From Chara braunii (taxonomy: Eukaryota; Streptophyta; Charophyceae; Charales; Characeae): a DNA stretch of 20,668 bases. Location: assembly GCA_003427395.1 (NCBI GenBank), contig BFEA01000754.1, positions 283,144 to 303,811 of the forward strand. Direction: 5' to 3'. This document shows, piece by piece, positions 17,291 through 20,668 of the stretch. How positions within the stretch are numbered: the first letter of the stretch is position 1; every line of letters starts with the position of its first letter. Below the pieces are notes generated by a model. The model did no database searches and was not told the origin of the DNA. It was given only the letters and a program-made list of their open reading frames with translations. The position numbers and the translations under genes are program-made.

Positions 17291-17894
17291 TGATAGTCCA
17301 CTCTGACTAAGGAAGATTTTGCCATATTATTTAGAGATAGGCTTAGGCATAGTTAACTAGGATGACTTGGGTAAGATCACGATATGGAGATTGTTCTCCA
17401 TGAACTTATAGGTTTAGTTTGGGACATTGACATGTCATGTGTTACATGTCCTCTTGATCGTCTGATTCAAGTTCAAGACTAGATTCAGCTTGATCTTTTG
17501 AGGATCATCATATGTTGTAACTGATAACAGGTCGGTTGCCGATTCGTCACTTTACGACTCAATTCCAACTCACCCTCTACACTCAACCTATTCATTGTTT
17601 CGTTATGGTTTCACCCGGACTTTTATTGAATGGTCATTTGACAAAGGTACCGAGTATTTAATTAAGGTTGGTTGGACAGGAGGTTGGGGCTTGCATGGCT
17701 AAAGCAAGGGGAATGAGTGTTGAAGATGGTTGGGGTTCACTCCGTGTAGTGCGTAGGCTGTCGATTGACTCGTTGATGTGATTTGCAGGTATGTGTTATG
17801 AATCAGATTCTGGATTTGGTTGCCTGCGATCACATATATACGTATGGCTGTGAGGGACCCCAATCAGACTGTGAGAAGTGATCGTCACATACTT

Positions 17895-17938
<44 letters not shown>

Positions 17939-18080
17939 GGGTGTACGTAGGGTGAATGTCTGTATGGGTTAAGGGGCTCCGTACAAAAGGGGATACTCAG
18001 AAGGTAAGACTGAGAGACCAGGGATGACCTCTCAATTTATCTTTGCTTTGCTTCTTGAGAATTTTCTTAGTCGGACGTTG
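17291..18080. other. Spacer with minor hairpins and a TA microsatellite
   Basis: I see no gene. Inverted repeats include ATGGAGA/TCTCCAT (17384-17390 and 17395-17401) and GGACAT/ATGTCC (17422-17427 and 17446-17451). Confidence 0.45.
17898..17935. repeat. TA dinucleotide microsatellite
   Basis: About 19 uninterrupted TA/AT units. Length is likely to be variable and to be prone to assembly error. Confidence 0.95.
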
Positions 18081-18330
18081 GTCCTGGGCCGGGATTCAAG
18101 GTACTTGTCCAGGACATACCAAGCCCTAGGCTCTGCAGGGGAGGGGTTTTCCCTCGCGCAGAGCCTATTTGCCTTGCCTACCGAGACGCTGAGACCAAAG
18201 GCCGGGGGTCTTGCGGCGGCTGCATGGCTATTCCTTCAGTCGTGCAATGTCGTGAAGGGTTAAACCCTCACGACACTTGGAGTCTGACACTTGAGTGTCA
18301 CAAGCGGTACTCGGATCCACGAGGGACCGC
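18081..18330. repeat. Cluster of five consecutive hairpins
   Basis: (1) GTCCTGG/CCAGGAC, 18081-18087 and 18109-18115. (2) TAGGCTCTGC/GCAGAGCCTA, 18127-18136 and 18158-18167, with an inner GAGGG/CCCTC pair. (3) GTCGTG/CACGAC with inner AGGG/CCCT, 18249-18274. (4) TGACACT/AGTGTCA, 18285-18300. (5) GCGGT/ACCGC with inner CTCG/CGAG, 18304-18330. Hairpins 4 and 5 are only 3 bp apart. Stem sequences are unrelated to one another, unlike the array at 15346-16282. One short open frame overlaps (18024-18263) but shows nothing protein-like. Confidence 0.75.
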
Positions 18331-19001
18331 CTGATTATGGGCACTACATAGTACGCCATCATCGTGACTGCTTGCGTACGCTTGCATTGCGAGTCGATAT
18401 GAGATAGCCCTGCGTCCGCGCGGTTTTATACTAAGTCACGCGCGTGACGCCTATTTGATTTCCGCATTGGAAAGTTATGGGTTGGCTACTGACGTAATAG
18501 CGTTGTCGCGTTGTTTGTGTTGTGTCGTTTTGTGTATGTGTTGTTCTGTGTGTATGCGTGTTTGTAAAGTGGAGTGCGCGTGGCGAGAGGGATGCGTCCT
18601 AGTCGACCGACAACGGGCCACGCTTGGGACCTCAGCCCCCCAAGATGCCGATTCGCGTGCGGGTTCGATAGAGGCGTATTACCGCGCGTACCCCCTATGC
18701 TAAACGCCCTCGGCTGGTCCACCTCTCCGATTGCAACTGATTAGCTTTCGTACTGTGGACTGGTAGCTCGGCGGGGATACGCCCACCGAAAAGAGGTGAC
18801 AACTCCCGTAAGGTGTAGGTAAGTCGTGCCTCGCNTAGGCCCTATCNTGTCGTAGGGGCTCGCGAGAGGTATGGCTGGCGCACTCGGCCGGAGCGGCTTT
18901 GTGGAAGCTCCATGTATATATTTGCGACGAAGGGTTAAAACCAACTCCTGGGTGACGCGGCTGGGAGGGTCCCTGCGCTGCCCTGGTGTGGTGCCGGACG
19001 G
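18331..19001. other. Unassigned DNA upstream of the trihelix-type gene
   Basis: No gene is supported. It contains a perfect 14-bp palindrome, GTCACGCGCGTGAC (18435-18448), a Cys/Val-rich open frame (18455-18703) without protein-like features, and two undetermined bases (18835 and 18847). Any promoter of the downstream gene would lie here, but I see no clear TATA box other than TATATA near 18914. Confidence 0.45.
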
Positions 19002-19434
19002 ATGTGCTCGACAGCGCGTCTTGCAGGCACGTATGACCCGATATTGTACAGAAATCTCCCGCCTAACGAGCAGCCGTTACCACCGGATCCAGAAGAGCAA
19101 TGGGTGGATGATCTGTCCCGCACTCTGTCTCTGGGGAGCGGATCGACACAGGACTGGATGGGGGGCCATTGTGGACAACGGGGGGTTGTGACAAGTCCTC
19201 ATTCGTTCTCTGCTCTGCTAGAGGACGATGTCGGTGGAGGCGATACGGAGATTGTGGACTTAAATTTTGGTTTGTCAAGCGGGAGTGGTCTAGCAGCTAC
19301 ACACACTCGCACGTTCAACCTAGTGCCCAGTGTGACCATCGGCAGATCGAGTGTGCACCTCTCCGCAAGGTGCGGGCCCTAATGAGTGTCGGCCGTGACC
19401 TCCATTTTCTCGAGGTGCGGGATCATCCGATGAC
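19002..19434 (+). pseudogene. N-terminal part of the trihelix-type protein, in two other frames
   Basis: From ATG 19002 the frame reads a region with NLPPNEQPLPPDPEEQW, then EIVDLNFGLSSGSG and RTFNLVPSVTIGRSSVH, ending at TAA 19380. The neighbouring frame then continues naturally (ALMSVGRDLHFLEVRDHPMT) until about 19445, where the main downstream frame takes over. The segments match the order I remember for N-termini of a large Chara family. So two frameshifts, near 19370 and 19450, have broken one original reading frame. There is no room for introns between the pieces. The ATG at 19002 may not be the original start. Confidence 0.55.
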
Positions 19435-20472
19435 ATGTTTCGCACGTCGTTGGCCCCCCCTTCGGCATCGCCTTTGAGTGCACCGCGCCAGAGGATGGGC
19501 GCACCAGCGGTGAACACAAGGGTTGCCGGATCAGACGAAGTTGGCAGGCAGGCCTGGGAGTCATGCCAACGACAGATGCGTCAAATGGCTGCGGAAAACA
19601 TAATGAACAGGGTGTCCAGGATGCGTGTGGCGAGTGGAGAACTCAATGCAGAAGACTCCCAACGGGCAAGCGATTACGAATCTACAGATGTGATTTGTGA
19701 AGACGAAGTGGAAGACGCGGACGACATGGAGATTCGACCCCTGCTTGTGCGTGGAAAAGGAAGGGGTGGAGGCGTGCGTCAAGAGAAGGCTGTTTCCCGT
19801 GGTGGTCGCCGCTCGAAGGGTCCGCCAAGTGAGAAGGCTGGGAAACATCCATCGTGGAGTGTCAAGGAGATGTTGAAGCTCGTCCAGGCGAAGAGGGATC
19901 AGCAAGCTCATTTCGAGGGCATGGCACACAACTACGGACGAATGCACAATAGGGAGTGGAAGTTGCAGGACCTTCAAAAGCGTTTGCTGGAGGTGGGGGT
20001 GGACAGGACGACTAACAACATTGGCAAGAAGTGGGACAACCTCTTCCAACAGTACAAGAAAGTGCAACGCTATGAGACCGCCTCTGGGGGGAAGAACTTC
20101 TTCAACCTCACACCTTCATTGAGAACGGAAGAAGGCGTCAACTGCAGAATGGAGGAGCGCGTGTACGATGAGATAGATGCCATGTCGAAGGGCAACAAGA
20201 CCATCTACCCGAACAACGTCGCCGACACAAGCGCCCGTGGAGGACTACAGATGCCACGTTCCCCATCCGTTGCTGGAGAATCCGCCGCCAGGGGTGATGG
20301 GGGTGATGGGAACGACGACGACGGAGGGTCGGCGCGGGAATCTGGCTTCAGTGCAGGCAGCACGGGAGGGAACTGCAAGAGCAAGGACATGCACCAACAA
20401 ACATTCGAGGCCATTGCTGAAGTCATGGACAAGCACGGCACTACAAGGCGTCCGACGAGGCTAACAGGTTGA
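19435..20472 (+). CDS. Trihelix / Myb-SANT-like DNA-binding protein, main surviving frame
   Basis: The 345-codon frame starts at ATG 19435. Residues 84-99 are acidic (EDEVEDADDME); residues 107-129 are basic and Gly/Arg/Lys-rich, a likely nuclear localisation region. Residues 141-213 look like a trihelix domain: helix one starts WSVKEMLKLV, helix two EWKLQDLQKRLLEVG, helix three IGKKWDNLFQQYKKVQRY. The spaced Trp residues and the Kx(W)xNL..Y pattern are typical. A conserved-looking stretch follows (RMEERVYDEIDAMSKGNKTI), then a Gly/Asp-rich linker and QQTFEAIAEVMDKHG. Such proteins bind DNA, either as plant transcription factors or as Myb-like partners of PIF/Harbinger transposases; no transposase is visible here. 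The frame stops early at TGA 20470 because of a deletion. It may be a decaying family copy. Confidence 0.7.
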   Translation: MFRTSLAPPSASPLSAPRQRMGAPAVNTRVAGSDEVGRQAWESCQRQMRQMAAENIMNRVSRMRVASGELNAEDSQRASDYESTDVICEDEVEDADDMEIRPLLVRGKGRGGGVRQEKAVSRGGRRSKGPPSEKAGKHPSWSVKEMLKLVQAKRDQQAHFEGMAHNYGRMHNREWKLQDLQKRLLEVGVDRTTNNIGKKWDNLFQQYKKVQRYETASGGKNFFNLTPSLRTEEGVNCRMEERVYDEIDAMSKGNKTIYPNNVADTSARGGLQMPRSPSVAGESAARGDGGDGNDDDGGSARESGFSAGSTGGNCKSKDMHQQTFEAIAEVMDKHGTTRRPTRLTG

Positions 20473-20522
20473 TGTGCACTGCATTGTTGGAGATCGCCAA
20501 AGCCATCAGGGACAGGTCCTGA
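20454..20522 (+). pseudogene. Displaced C-terminal end of the trihelix-type protein
   Basis: In a different frame from the main one, 20454-20522 reads DEANRLMCTALLEIAKAIRD and then RS plus a stop. That looks like a natural amphipathic C-terminus. The main frame runs off after DKHGT, so a deletion of coding sequence, not a multiple of three, probably joined these pieces near 20440-20454. The size of the loss is inference from remembered relatives. Confidence 0.5.
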
Positions 20523-20668
20523 TGCAGCCTCTGCTCCTGCGTCGGTCATTATGTCCGTGCATCCGCAGGCGATGCGCTCTTCGCTTATTGTGTTGTACTA
20601 GCGCACTCGCCTGGGTATGTATATACATTTAATTTATTGTGTGTAATACATACATAGATGTATATGTT
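20523..20668. other. 3' flank of the trihelix-type gene
   Basis: The end of the window is AT-rich with overlapping ATACAT/TATGTA phrases. TGTAA occurs at 20641-20645, but no classical AATAAA is seen, so a polyadenylation site cannot be placed. Confidence 0.35.

Noticed and set aside
18645-18680. B-box-like GGTTCGATAG, suggesting a tRNA gene
   Set aside because: No acceptor stem or A box could be found at a suitable distance.
19561-20067. 168-codon minus-strand open frame opposite the trihelix-type gene
   Set aside because: It is antisense to the recognisable DNA-binding domain and shows no features of its own.

Overview
This is eukaryotic nuclear DNA, probably from a charophyte green alga; Chara braunii is my best guess. 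The guess rests on remembered resemblance of the gypsy polyprotein and of the trihelix-type protein at the right end to Chara families, and no search was run. No bacterial-style operons are present. Coding potential is sparse and almost all of it is mobile-element derived.

Layout. 1-501: AT-rich non-coding DNA with a poly-A run at the window edge. 502-9996: an old, dead Ty3/gypsy (chromovirus-like) LTR retrotransposon on the + strand. Its parts are a 5' LTR lacking its first ~78 bp, a tRNA-type primer binding site, an AT-rich leader, gag with a CCHC knuckle, protease, reverse transcriptase, RNase H, integrase, a chromodomain-like tail, a polypurine tract and a complete 3' LTR. The LTRs differ at about 10% of positions over the ~460 bp I compared by hand. 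The coding region carries at least eleven in-frame stops and about nine frameshifts. A 533-bp MITE with perfect 17-bp terminal inverted repeats (3841-4373) sits inside gag, so it arrived later.

9997-12241: mostly unassigned, with a strong 16-bp-arm hairpin, one doubtful open frame with a membrane segment, and microsatellites. 12242-12763: three degenerate U6 snRNA-like copies. 12818-14110: a 56-bp tandem duplication and a dispersed ~37-bp phrase in purine-rich DNA.

14650-18450 is the most unusual part. It has no convincing protein gene but many strong hairpins. (i) 15346-16282 holds eleven short hairpins with a nearly invariant TAAGTT hexaloop. Their stems differ in sequence but stay complementary, and imperfect pairs are mostly G-T when read on the + strand, which suggests selection on a + strand RNA. 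(ii) 16550-17290 is a six-copy tandem array of period ~124 bp, with a compensating hairpin in most units. (iii) 18081-18330 has five strong, unrelated hairpins in a row. I recognise no known RNA family here; it is my candidate for an undescribed structured locus.

19002-20522: a frame-broken member of a trihelix/Myb-SANT-like DNA-binding family. Its main 345-codon frame (19435-20472) is intact, its N-terminal part lies in two other frames, and its C-terminal end is displaced by an internal deletion. Apart from the retroelement's own parts, I see no evidence that the genes here work together.
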